DNA of 16,148 nucleotides from JBLIAZ01 sp047632015 (GTDB lineage Bacteria > Bacteroidota > Bacteroidia > Flavobacteriales_C > GCA-002722245). The notes beneath the pieces were generated by a model, which made no database searches, was not told the origin of the DNA, and worked only from the letters and a program-made list of their open reading frames with translations. This document shows, one piece after another, positions 6,766 to 14,196 of the stretch. Each line of letters begins with the position of its first letter. Within the stretch, counting starts at the first letter, position 1. Location: positions 1 to 16,148 of the forward strand of contig JBLIBC010000029.1 in the NCBI GenBank assembly GCA_047632015.1, in the 5' to 3' direction. Made by a program: the position numbers and the translations under genes.

Positions 6766-9600
6766 TTATTTTTTAATAAATAATTTTGACTTTATAACGG
6801 CCCCCTTGCTAAGCACAACATGATACACACCAGCTGCCAGTCTCAATTCTCTTATCGAAATAATTTCTTTCTCGCGTGAAATTATTGTACGGTAATAAGC
6901 AATACCTTGTTGATCAAAAATTTGCAAACTAGCATTACCCGAACGCAAGTCGAAACCACTTGACAATACTGTTATTGCATCACTCACTAAAGTAGGATAT
7001 ACAATAAAGCTCGACTCCTTATTACAAGAAAGGTGCACAGCGTCATATAAATTAATTACTCCATCATAATCCTCTTGTTGTAATTTATAGTACTTAAATT
7101 CTTCCGACAAACACTCCGTACAATGATATTTATAATCAATTGGAGTAAATGAATTTCCAGAACCTTCTACAAAACCTACTGATTCATACTCAAACCCATC
7201 AACACTTGCTAAAATTTCAAAATGACTGTTATTAATTTCTGCTGCTGTTGTCCAAGAAAAACTTATTTCTCCACCTAAACATTCCCCACTAAAACTTAAT
7301 AACTCCACAGGTAATACGGCAAAAACACCTCCAGTGACCAACCCAAATATATTCAATACACCAGTACCAAAAGTATTTGTTCCCGCACTAACGCCTGCGT
7401 GACCAACCCAATCCCCGCTATTGGACAACCCTTCAATATTAGCCTCAGTCCCAGTGATATCATCGTCTAAATAGGTTGCAGCGCTAACAGTGTAAGATGG
7501 GGACGTGATTCCAGCAGAAGTACTAACCCACATTCTTGTTAAAAAATCAGTACTTGCTGCCAAATCAGCATGAGCAGACTCTATCACTCTCATACCAACA
7601 TACGCTCCAGCATAACCACTTCCTGTCATGTTATAGGTTATGGGAGAATATTCCGTAGCTCCGCCCACATGAAAAACAAAATTACCATCGGCAGCAAACG
7701 ATTTTGTGTAAATTCCCACACCGTCGGTCACTCTCACATAACTTGCTGAAGATCCACCTGTCACAGATAATGCAGCAACTCCATTTGTGTGAGCCAAGTT
7801 AAATCCATTAGTATGCACAACCCCATTCGTTAATCCGACCGTATTCAAAACTGTTGTAGCGGCTTGCATCGTTTTTGTATTCCCTTCGTCTACTGTCAAA
7901 TTATAATATCCTGCTGCTGGCGCATACACGTTTTGAGCACCAGCTCTATCGTAAGACCAAGTATTCGTAGCAGCATTTGCCACAATAGCTAAATCTGCAT
8001 CTTGTGTAGCCGCTCCCGAATAAGTCATCGAGCCTCCATTAATGTTGTTCCATGTAACCTCGGCAGCAGTAATGTTTCTAAAGTCGCCATCCAAATTAAA
8101 GTTTGAACTGTTGGTAACCGTTCCTGTAAAATCACCAAAATCCATGTTACCAGCGTCAATATTTGCAGTTCCGGAATTAGTAAATACTACTCCGTCACCA
8201 GTACTTGTCCAATCACCAGCTGTTTGCGCGTAATTACCAGCGTTATCAATCGTATTTGTACCAGCAATGGATGCCGTAGTAGCGATGGTTAATGTTCCGT
8301 TATTGTCTAGTGTCATTCCAGCTCCAGTACTCGAAAAAGTATTTGCTGTAATGGTTCCATCATTTTGAATTTCGGCTGAAGTAGCAACAGTTGAAAGTGC
8401 TCTGACAATCGCAATAGTTCCAGCTCCTGAAGTTGTGAGTGAAGTACTGTTACCTGTTCCTCCTGTTTCAGTAACATTTAAATCTCCTATACTCACTATT
8501 CCTGCATTGGAAAAAACAAAAGCAGTACCGTTCGCCTGGTGGTCAAACGTAATTCCTGAACCTGCACCTTGAGCATCAGTAAGGGTCCCATCGGCATCAA
8601 CAACCACACCTGCATCTCCATGTATGGTTAATGCCACCGCAGCAGTCCACAATAATTGACCAGCATCTGCATCTCCAACCCTTAAACTTAAAGCATCTCC
8701 CGCTACATTCATATTAACTACGTCAGTTCCTTCAATAACATAAGCAGGATGCACATTTCCACCAGCAGCCGTTGGTGTTGCTCCACCCGCTCCTCCAGAA
8801 GTAGCAGACCAACTAGCTACATTGTCCCAATTTCCACTAGCTGCAGAATAACAAGGATCACAACAACAAACTACATAGGTGAGTACGATTTGACCATCAG
8901 CGCCAGCTCCACCAGTCTGATTACCGCTTGCCCCACCACCTCCTCCAGCTATTCCAACAGCATTAACTCCTGCTGCACCCTCAGCCTGGGTTGCACTCGC
9001 TCCATCTCCTGCTTCCGCACAGCTCGAACCGCCAGCACCATCACCACCTCCGGTATTTCCGGTAGCACCAGCAGAAGCAAAACAACCACCTTCTCCGCCA
9101 CCACCTCCATGCTTATTATTTGATCCGTTACCTCCCGCTCCACCGGCGAAATCTCCAGTTCCTGCAATACCACCGGCCCTACCGCCTACACTACCAGCTA
9201 CACCACCTCCTCCTCCACCAGCAGAAACACCTAATAGAGAAGAGGTTAATCCAGCTGTTCCACCATTATTTGCAGGTCCTCCTGGCCCTCCTAGTCCTAC
9301 AACAAATGCGTGACTGGCCCCTGGAACCACAACTATATTTACAGTCGTTGAATACCCTCCGCCGCCACCGCCGCCACCGCCATCACCGTCATCGGCAGAA
9401 GCACCTCCTCCTGCTCCTCCTCCTGAACCCCAAACTTGAACAGTAACTTGAACTACACCAGCTGGCACTGTCCAATTGGGGTCAGCTAAAAAGTCTGCAT
9501 AACTCAAAGTCTCAGTTACGGCAAACGAGTAATTTGTCAACCACATAGCGGCGACAAAAAGAAAAAGTCTTGCACTACGTAAGCTGTTCGTAATCACCAT
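6766..9600 (-). CDS. Glycine-rich T9SS sorting-domain-containing protein (944 aa)
   Basis: This is a predicted T9SS-exported surface protein. Residues 1-27 are a signal peptide (LFLFVAAMWLTNYSFA). Residues about 43-242 form a Gly-rich domain that opens with WTVPAGVVQVTVQVWGSGGG, continues through long Gly runs and closes with GADGQIVLTY; it is the same domain type as in the 533-aa protein. An unusual cluster, VVCCCDPC (243-250), follows at once. Then comes SGNWDNVASWS, a common opening of Bacteroidota beta-helix-like heads, and about 450 residues of Asn/Thr/Gly-rich repeats such as IQNDGTITANTF, LDNNGTLTI and TNSGTANIDAGN. LPVELLSFSGE...FSWTTAAEINNSHFEI leads into the sorting domain at 865-944 (VYPTLVSDAITV, LQIFDQQG, AAGVYHVVLS, ending KSKLFIKK). 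Adhesin or structural roles are plausible; no enzyme domain is visible. Confidence 0.85.
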   Translation of the reverse strand: MVITNSLRSARLFLFVAAMWLTNYSFAVTETLSYADFLADPNWTVPAGVVQVTVQVWGSGGGAGGGASADDGDGGGGGGGGGYSTTVNIVVVPGASHAFVVGLGGPGGPANNGGTAGLTSSLLGVSAGGGGGGVAGSVGGRAGGIAGTGDFAGGAGGNGSNNKHGGGGGEGGCFASAGATGNTGGGDGAGGSSCAEAGDGASATQAEGAAGVNAVGIAGGGGGASGNQTGGAGADGQIVLTYVVCCCDPCYSAASGNWDNVASWSATSGGAGGATPTAAGGNVHPAYVIEGTDVVNMNVAGDALSLRVGDADAGQLLWTAAVALTIHGDAGVVVDADGTLTDAQGAGSGITFDHQANGTAFVFSNAGIVSIGDLNVTETGGTGNSTSLTTSGAGTIAIVRALSTVATSAEIQNDGTITANTFSSTGAGMTLDNNGTLTIATTASIAGTNTIDNAGNYAQTAGDWTSTGDGVVFTNSGTANIDAGNMDFGDFTGTVTNSSNFNLDGDFRNITAAEVTWNNINGGSMTYSGAATQDADLAIVANAATNTWSYDRAGAQNVYAPAAGYYNLTVDEGNTKTMQAATTVLNTVGLTNGVVHTNGFNLAHTNGVAALSVTGGSSASYVRVTDGVGIYTKSFAADGNFVFHVGGATEYSPITYNMTGSGYAGAYVGMRVIESAHADLAASTDFLTRMWVSTSAGITSPSYTVSAATYLDDDITGTEANIEGLSNSGDWVGHAGVSAGTNTFGTGVLNIFGLVTGGVFAVLPVELLSFSGECLGGEISFSWTTAAEINNSHFEILASVDGFEYESVGFVEGSGNSFTPIDYKYHCTECLSEEFKYYKLQQEDYDGVINLYDAVHLSCNKESSFIVYPTLVSDAITVLSSGFDLRSGNASLQIFDQQGIAYYRTIISREKEIISIRELRLAAGVYHVVLSKGAVIKSKLFIKK

Positions 9601-9601
9601 A

Positions 9602-9730
9602 TTATGTCTTTACATCTCCGCAAGTACACGAAACACCTCCTGTAGAGTACGATAAAAGCACTGCTAAGGTTACAAAAAAAACGCAATTAAATTTTGAAAA
9701 ATAATAGTTTACACTGAGTCTGCTGTTCAA
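9602..9730 (-). CDS. Possible 42-aa secreted or membrane peptide (TTG start)
   Basis: A short frame starting with TTG encodes 42 residues with a hydrophobic core, CVFFVTLAVLLSYS (16-29), followed by TGGVSCTCGDVKT. Its stop codon (9602-9604) ends one base before the ATG of the 944-aa gene, and AGGAGGTG occurs inside it, upstream of that ATG. It could be a real small exported peptide, a leader that couples translation to the large gene, or the stump of a lost signal-peptide-bearing gene. I do not recognise it; the non-ATG start and short length keep confidence low. Confidence 0.25.
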   Translation of the reverse strand: MNSRLSVNYYFSKFNCVFFVTLAVLLSYSTGGVSCTCGDVKT

Positions 9731-9750
9731 ATAAAATTAAATATCGATTT

Positions 9751-10455
9751 CTAAGTGCAAAAGACGTCACCCCCTCCAGCTCCTCCAACACCATCACCAC
9801 CATTTGATCCGTCATTCGCATTTACATCAGGAGTTAACCCGCCTGCAAACCCAGCTCCAAGTGCACCTAAAGCTCCTGCCGCTCCCCCGCTCCAACCAAG
9901 ACCATCCACATCAATTGTTCCAGCAATTGTTACAGTACCGTTTGCATAAAACCATATTACACCACCAGTTGATCCATCAAAGGCCGCAGTAGTAAGAGAA
10001 TGACCGACAGAAATAGTTGCAGTGGAAAATTCAGGACATCTTATTAATTGAACATTATCTGTCGTGCCATCAAATGCAATAGTTGTTGCTTTAATTAAAG
10101 TGACAACGGTACCTAAAGAAGCAGTGGATGGATGAACAGATAACCGCTCGTACTCTCCCGTGGTCATGTTCATTATTAATACAGCATCACAATTTAAAAA
10201 ACTTGCTCCCCCAGCAGTAACAGTGATGGTGGAGGATCCTATCGCGTGATTTGCTGTAATAGATGCATATGCACCACCCATATCCGCAACAAAACTATTG
10301 GCACCGGTACTGGCAAATGGTCCATCACTTCCATTTCCTACAAAATCATCAACTGCAGCGCTAGAATTTATAGCGTACAAAAGAAACGCACACAATAAAA
10401 TCAATTGCGGACGCAAAAATCGTAACGTAAGAAATCCTCCTACCTCTCTAACCAT
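9751..10455 (-). CDS. Truncated-looking exported protein with Gly/Ala-rich tail (234 aa)
   Basis: Function is not recognised. A signal peptide spans residues about 1-34, with a long N-region and core LILLCAFLLYAINSSAA. The mature part has strand-rich segments (ANHAIGSSTITVTAG, AVLIMNMTTGEYERLSV, VTLIKATTIAFDG) leading to ISVGHSLTTAAFDGSTGGV and GTIDVDGLGWSGG. From about residue 185 it becomes Gly/Ala-rich and stops abruptly after GGAGGGDVFCT. Related Bacteroidota surface proteins usually continue from such a point into a long Gly-rich region and a T9SS sorting domain, which are absent here. It is therefore probably a truncated gene or pseudogene. It is on the same strand as the 944-aa gene and about 150 bp upstream. 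The IS4-family relic lies just beyond its 5' side, a sign of local rearrangement. Confidence 0.6.
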   Translation of the reverse strand: MVREVGGFLTLRFLRPQLILLCAFLLYAINSSAAVDDFVGNGSDGPFASTGANSFVADMGGAYASITANHAIGSSTITVTAGGASFLNCDAVLIMNMTTGEYERLSVHPSTASLGTVVTLIKATTIAFDGTTDNVQLIRCPEFSTATISVGHSLTTAAFDGSTGGVIWFYANGTVTIAGTIDVDGLGWSGGAAGALGALGAGFAGGLTPDVNANDGSNGGDGVGGAGGGDVFCT

Positions 10456-10658
10456 AAATACATTAACATTTTTAGGTCTAAATAAACCGAGTGTTGTTAT
10501 ATTAATACGTAAATAATCAATATAAAGTTACAGTTTACTATAAAAACATTTAAAGACCAATCAATAGCCTCCTAAACCTTTCAAAAAATTAAAAAAACAG
10601 AATGAAAATCACGTATCTCAAAATACCTTTGAGTTGTACAACAAAAACGACCTCTCTG

Positions 10659-11308
10659 ATGAGCAATATTACACTGTTTAGTCAAATTATCCAAAACCTT
10701 GATCGATTAAGGTTCAATAAATTAGTTTCCAAGCACCAAACATACAAATACTCTAGAGGATTCAACTCTTGGTCTCACATAATCTCCATGCTGTTCTGTC
10801 AAATCGCTAAAAGTCAATCAGTACGAGATATTAGCAATGGATTATGGAGTGGCACAGGGAATTTAAATCATTTAGGTTTAAGAAAACCGCCATCCAAATC
10901 AACGGTTAGCTACTAAAACAAACGACGAGACTGCGAGTTATTTAAAGATTATCACTTTGAATTGACGAGTAGTTTAGAGAGTCAAGTAGGGTTTAAACAA
11001 GTGACATTCAGAATTAAGTCAAAAATATTTTTACTTGATTCCTCTACTATTAGTTTACGTTTGAGTCTATTCGACTAGGCTAAATACAAAACTCAAAAAG
11101 GTGCTGTAAAACTTCATGCGCTCCTTGATTATGATCGCACCCCATTGCTTAGGTAAATATTACTGACGGTAAAACGGTTGATAACAAAGGAGCTTATGAT
11201 ATTCCTTTACTTAAAAAGAGTGTGATTGTAGCTGACCGATTCTATAACGATTTTTCTCTTCTCAACGTTCGGGACAGCAAGGAGGTGTTTATGGCCATGA
11301 AAATATAA
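10659..11308 (+). mobile_element. Broken IS4-family transposase relic
   Basis: The translation from the ATG at 10659 reads MSNITLFSQIIQNLDRLRF, then SWSHIISMLFCQIAKSQSVRDISNGL and GNLNHLGLRKPPSKSTVSY, the N-terminal pattern of a common Bacteroidota IS4-family transposase. In-frame stops occur at 10914-10916 (after VSY, followed by NKRRDCELFKDYHFEL) and at 11076-11078 (within SLFD-stop-AKYKTQKGAVKLH). DSSTISL lies at the first catalytic Asp region. Near 11135-11156 the frame shifts, and VNITDGKTVDNKGAYDIPLL followed by SVIVADRFYNDFSLLNV continues to 11308, covering the second Asp region. The remaining C-terminus with the Glu motif is missing and I see no terminal inverted repeats, so the element cannot transpose by itself. 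It ends 30 bp from the 3' end of siaC. Confidence 0.88.
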
Positions 11309-11338
11309 TTAATTTATTCTTGCTGAGAATTTCAGCTT

Positions 11339-11722
11339 CTAATACTCTTCTACTTCAATCATTTTGAAAGGAACCTTGATGATTGCTTCGTAATCTTCTC
11401 CAGCCTCTAACATATCCTCATCGTCTTCCTCATAAAACCAATTGATAATAACTTCCTTTCCGCCAACATGAATACCTTCTAATTTTTTAAACAAATCAAG
11501 GATACATTTACTGGAAGATGTATTAAAGTACTCTAATTGTATGTTCACTTTAGTCGCAGCTTTTGGAGATTTTGAATAATCATCCAAAGCATCAACAACA
11601 GGCTTATAAAACTCGATGCTGTTTTCGGGGATAGACCTTCCTTTCAATTCCATGACTGCCGTTTCTGGATCAAAATTTACTGTTGGCGTTTTTGGCGTTC
11701 CTTCTATAGCTATTTTTCCCAT
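11339..11722 (-). CDS. siaC: SiaC family regulatory phosphoprotein (DUF1987)
   Basis: This is a 127-aa single-domain protein of the SiaC (DUF1987) family. In Pseudomonas, SiaC is phosphorylated by SiaB and dephosphorylated by SiaA, and unphosphorylated SiaC activates the diguanylate cyclase SiaD. The expected signatures are present: N-terminal IEGTPKTPTVNFDPE, GRSIPENSIEFYKP (29-41), and LEYFNTSSSKCILDLF (63-78), whose T68 matches the number and context of the reported phosphosite. WFYEEDDEDMLEAGEDYE (95-112) is a typical acidic segment. It begins 7 bp after siaB, so the two are translated from one message. No cyclase or PP2C gene adjoins it here, so the downstream target in this organism is unknown. 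Confidence 0.88.
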   Translation of the reverse strand: MGKIAIEGTPKTPTVNFDPETAVMELKGRSIPENSIEFYKPVVDALDDYSKSPKAATKVNIQLEYFNTSSSKCILDLFKKLEGIHVGGKEVIINWFYEEDDEDMLEAGEDYEAIIKVPFKMIEVEEY

Positions 11723-11729
11723 AAGTCAA

Positions 11730-12284
11730 TTATTGCGGTATTTTTATGTACAAACTAAAAAATGAATATTGATCATCCACTTTCATGAAATCATAACCGA
11801 GCTCACGGCCACTTTTCCGTGCGATGTCAATAATTCCTAATCCACCTCCTCCTTTTTCACTTAACTCTCCATTATTTAATACTTCTTTATATAACAACTT
11901 TAAACCGTCTTTGTCTAAGCTATTTACTTGATCAATTCTACTTTTTAACTTGCTAACCCTGTCAGTTCGGATATAATTACCTGTAATGATATTGTATATG
12001 TTATCACTTTTCCCAATCATGAAAATAGCTGCGCTTTCCTCTTCCTTTCCAGGTCGCTTCATTTCATCACGATGGTGATACAAATTTTGTAAGCACTCTA
12101 CTAATATGTTGTATACCTTTTTTTTGACCTTGGATGGCTCACCCAGGTCCTCAAGCTTGGATTCCATGATCATTAACATGGAGTCCAACATGTTTGATGT
12201 AACGTCTCCTTTGAACGACAGCATCACATCGTTATGCTCCATTTTTTTGTAGAAACTATAAATATCAAAGCTCATGAATGTCAT
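11730..12284 (-). CDS. siaB: SiaB family protein kinase (GHKL-type ATPase)
   Basis: This 184-aa protein resembles SiaB, a Ser/Thr kinase of the GHKL ATPase fold that phosphorylates SiaC and works like an anti-sigma-factor kinase in a partner-switch pathway. The N-box-like helix LVECLQNLYHHRDE (61-74) offers E63 and N67 for ATP/Mg binding. GGGGLGIIDIARKSG (145-159) is the glycine-rich ATP-lid region. The N-terminal half FKGDVTSNMLDSML matches the family. Two ATGs are possible, at 12284 or three codons later at 12275. It is the first gene of the operon, divergent from the methyltransferase, and siaC follows directly. No sensor or SiaA-type phosphatase lies in the window. Confidence 0.82.
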   Translation of the reverse strand: MTFMSFDIYSFYKKMEHNDVMLSFKGDVTSNMLDSMLMIMESKLEDLGEPSKVKKKVYNILVECLQNLYHHRDEMKRPGKEEESAAIFMIGKSDNIYNIITGNYIRTDRVSKLKSRIDQVNSLDKDGLKLLYKEVLNNGELSEKGGGGLGIIDIARKSGRELGYDFMKVDDQYSFFSLYIKIPQ

Positions 12285-12339
12285 ATCTTGGGTGAATATA
12301 CTTAAACTGCATAGTTTTTCGGGAGTTTCAACAAAGAAT

Positions 12340-12425
12340 ATTTTTCTTTTATCAAGGCGGAAAAATCAAGCATAGCCATAGCTACGGTTTTGTTTTTTAA
12401 CAAAGAGGAAAGGAAAATGGACGAG
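12340..12425. other. Structured intergenic sequence upstream of the methyltransferase
   Basis: This gap separates divergent siaB and the methyltransferase. It contains TAGC-CATA-GCTA (12373-12384) and a TTTGTT/AACAAA hairpin with a TTTT loop around 12389-12404. The overall look, including AAGGCGGAAAAATC, resembles non-coding repeat elements seen in other Flavobacteriia, but I cannot confirm copies elsewhere. It shows no coding character. Confidence 0.3.
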
Positions 12426-12503
12426 TTAAAAACCTGAAAAAGCAATGCAGTTTGGGTACAGTATACAACTCACTAGAAAAACTAAAGCTTTAAGAAATAA
12501 AAC

Positions 12504-12511
12504 TATCTTTG
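12504..12511 (+). promoter_or_regulatory. Candidate Bacteroidota -7 box for the methyltransferase-ZIP operon
   Basis: TATCTTTG fits the Bacteroidota sigma -7 consensus TAnnTTTG exactly and lies 5 bp before the chosen ATG. No convincing -33 TTG/TTTG element is at the usual spacing. If used, the mRNA would be almost leaderless. Confidence 0.3.
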
Positions 12512-12516
12512 TTGCT

Positions 12517-13245
12517 ATGGAAGATGAATGGTTTAAAAATTGGTTTGACACTACGTATTACCACATTTTATATCAAAACAGAAGCGATGAAGAAGCCAAA
12601 GTTTTCATCGATAACTTACTGAATTTTTTATCTCCAAATAAGGAAGCTTCTTTCTTAGATATTGCTTGCGGAAAGGGACGCCATGCTAGGCAAATTAACG
12701 AACATGGTTTTGATGTTATTGGCTATGATTTATCCGAATCCAGCATCAGGGAAGCTAAAAAACAGGAACAAAAAGGGCTGTCCTTTTATACACATGATAT
12801 GCGCAGCCTTTTTAGAACAAACTACTTTGATTACTCCTTTAATTTATTTACAAGTTTTGGTTATTTTAACACGGCTCGTGACGAGCAAAACGCCATTTTA
12901 TCGGCCAGTAAATCCCTAAAAAAAGGAGGGATATTTGTGCTTGATTTTCTTAATAAGAAAAAAGTAATTGACACCTTAATCAAAAAGGAATCCAAGACGC
13001 TTGGAGGCATTGATTTCAGCATAAAACGTTTCATACAGAACAACAAAGTACACAAACAGATTAGTTTTGTAGCTGATGGAAAAAAACAGCAATATACTGA
13101 AAAAGTAAAACTGCTTACTTTGCCCGATTTTGAAAAATATTTTAGCTTTGCAGAACTTGAAATCAAACAAGTGTTTGGAGATTATGATTTAAATCCTCAC
13201 TCCAATGATTCGAACAGGTTGATTTTAATTGCCACAAAAAAATGA
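12517..13245 (+). CDS. Class I SAM-dependent methyltransferase (242 aa)
   Basis: This is a small-molecule-type class I methyltransferase; its substrate cannot be read from sequence. The SAM-binding motif I is FLDIACGKGRHARQI (46-60), the second-strand acidic residue is D71 in VIGYDLSESSI, THDMRSL (92-98) marks the third strand, and LKKGGIFVLDFLN (134-146) is the post-motif strand. The C-terminal half carries a small beta-rich insertion (FSIKRFIQNNKVHKQISFV). I start it at 12517, MEDEWFKNWFDTTYYHILY, because this family typically begins with such a W-F-x-YY segment; an upstream in-frame ATG (12445) would add 24 residues of non-coding appearance. Its stop overlaps the ZIP gene start by 4 bp (ATGA), so the two are translationally coupled. 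No direct functional link between them is known to me. Confidence 0.85.
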   Translation: MEDEWFKNWFDTTYYHILYQNRSDEEAKVFIDNLLNFLSPNKEASFLDIACGKGRHARQINEHGFDVIGYDLSESSIREAKKQEQKGLSFYTHDMRSLFRTNYFDYSFNLFTSFGYFNTARDEQNAILSASKSLKKGGIFVLDFLNKKKVIDTLIKKESKTLGGIDFSIKRFIQNNKVHKQISFVADGKKQQYTEKVKLLTLPDFEKYFSFAELEIKQVFGDYDLNPHSNDSNRLILIATKK

Positions 13246-13958
13246 ACACAACACTAGTACAAAGCATTTTATTTCTTAGTTCATTCGTGGTAGGTGCGGT
13301 ATTTATCAATATTAGTATTTCCAATAATAAATTTTACAAGAACTTACTTTCTTTTTCAGGAGCATTTTTGTTTGGCCTAACCGTTTTACATTTTATTCCT
13401 GAAGTATTTCATGAATTTGAACCGATGGTTGGAATTTGGATTTTATTGGGGTTCAGTTTTCAAATTGTCATTGAATTTTTAACCCAAGGATTGGACCACG
13501 GACACTACCATCCCCATGGCAAAAACAAGCTTAGCGTGTCAGCGATAATTGGGTTGTTTGTACATAGTATATTTGAAGCATCTCCCCTTGCTGTTCATGA
13601 AGGACATAGCCACACTGACACCTCAGAATACTTTTTATGGGGATTGGTTTTACACAAAATTCCCGTTGCAATATTTTTAGGGACCATCGTGAGTAAGTAT
13701 TTCACAAAAAAAATACACGCTTATTTAATTATACTTGCCTTTTCATTGATGGCCCCAATTGGTCTTTTATTGGCGCAAGAAATTGAATTCTTACATCAAT
13801 ACCATCAGTTTTTCATGGCGTTTGTCGTGGGAATTTTCTTATATATTTCTACCACAATTTTGTACGAAATAAATGAAAACCACAGTTTCAACACTTACAA
13901 ATTCATTGCGATCATCATTGGATTTACCATTGCCATTTTATCTTCCTTGGTGGGATAA
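13242..13958 (+). CDS. ZIP family metal transporter (238 aa)
   Basis: This is an inner-membrane divalent-metal transporter of the ZIP family, most often moving zinc, iron or manganese into the cytoplasm. About seven or eight hydrophobic segments are visible. The metal path is marked by VHSIFEASPLAVHEGH (107-122, H108 and E112) in TM4 and LHKIPVA (137-143, H138) in TM5. A His-rich cytoplasmic-type loop, DHGHYHPHG (85-93), lies between TM3 and TM4. The classic TM4 motif HSxxEG is changed to HSIFEA, which is found in the shorter bacterial members. It starts within the methyltransferase stop codon region. No metal-responsive operator was seen. Ion specificity cannot be told from the sequence. Confidence 0.88.
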   Translation: MNTTLVQSILFLSSFVVGAVFINISISNNKFYKNLLSFSGAFLFGLTVLHFIPEVFHEFEPMVGIWILLGFSFQIVIEFLTQGLDHGHYHPHGKNKLSVSAIIGLFVHSIFEASPLAVHEGHSHTDTSEYFLWGLVLHKIPVAIFLGTIVSKYFTKKIHAYLIILAFSLMAPIGLLLAQEIEFLHQYHQFFMAFVVGIFLYISTTILYEINENHSFNTYKFIAIIIGFTIAILSSLVG

Positions 13959-14024
13959 GGTTTATCTAAGAAGCTGATAGTAAAATTCTATTATTATTCT
14001 ATTTCTGTTTCTTGGTTTTATGAA

Positions 14025-14032
14025 TACATTTG
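14025..14032 (+). promoter_or_regulatory. Candidate -7 box of the peroxiredoxin gene
   Basis: TACATTTG is an exact match to the Bacteroidota -7 consensus TAnnTTTG. A weak T-rich partner (TTTCTG near 14002) lies at about the -33 distance. Transcription from here would begin near 14037-14040 and would include the whole repeat at 14049-14160 in the 5' UTR. Confidence 0.4.
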
Positions 14033-14048
14033 TAAAATATCAAAGGGG

Positions 14049-14160
14049 AGTTCTAAAAATTACATTTATTGAGGCGGACGAGAAATTAAAATGCAGCACA
14101 CCTAAGTATGTGAGGCTTTTAATTTTAAAGTTCAACGAAGAAAAAGCAATTTTTAGAACT
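14049..14160 (+). repeat. 112-bp MITE-like repeat, left copy, in the peroxiredoxin 5' UTR
   Basis: This element begins AGTTCTAAAAATT and ends AATTTTTAGAACT, a perfect 13-bp terminal inverted repeat. Inside, AAATTAAAA pairs with TTTTAATTT around a CACA/TGTG loop region, so one strand can fold into a long hairpin. The reverse complement of 14840-14952 matches it at about 100 of 113 aligned positions, with one gap. It holds no open frame. Size, terminal repeats and palindromic core suggest a non-autonomous mobile element or a repeated palindromic element. Confidence 0.85.
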
Positions 14161-14196
14161 TCCCTCAATTTAAACACAATTAAAATCAAAAATTAA

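Noticed and set aside
10602..10658. Upstream start for the transposase fragment
   Set aside because: Known IS4 relatives begin with the MxNITLFSQII pattern at 10659; the preceding 19 codons do not resemble the family.
12445..12516. Upstream ATG start for the methyltransferase
   Set aside because: The 24 extra residues look like translated intergenic sequence; the family start is MEDEWF at 12517 and a -7 box overlaps this stretch.
12861..13170. Minus-strand open frames inside the methyltransferase, and 15319-15543 inside kdsC
   Set aside because: They lie antisense to genes with clear family motifs and show no recognisable protein features.
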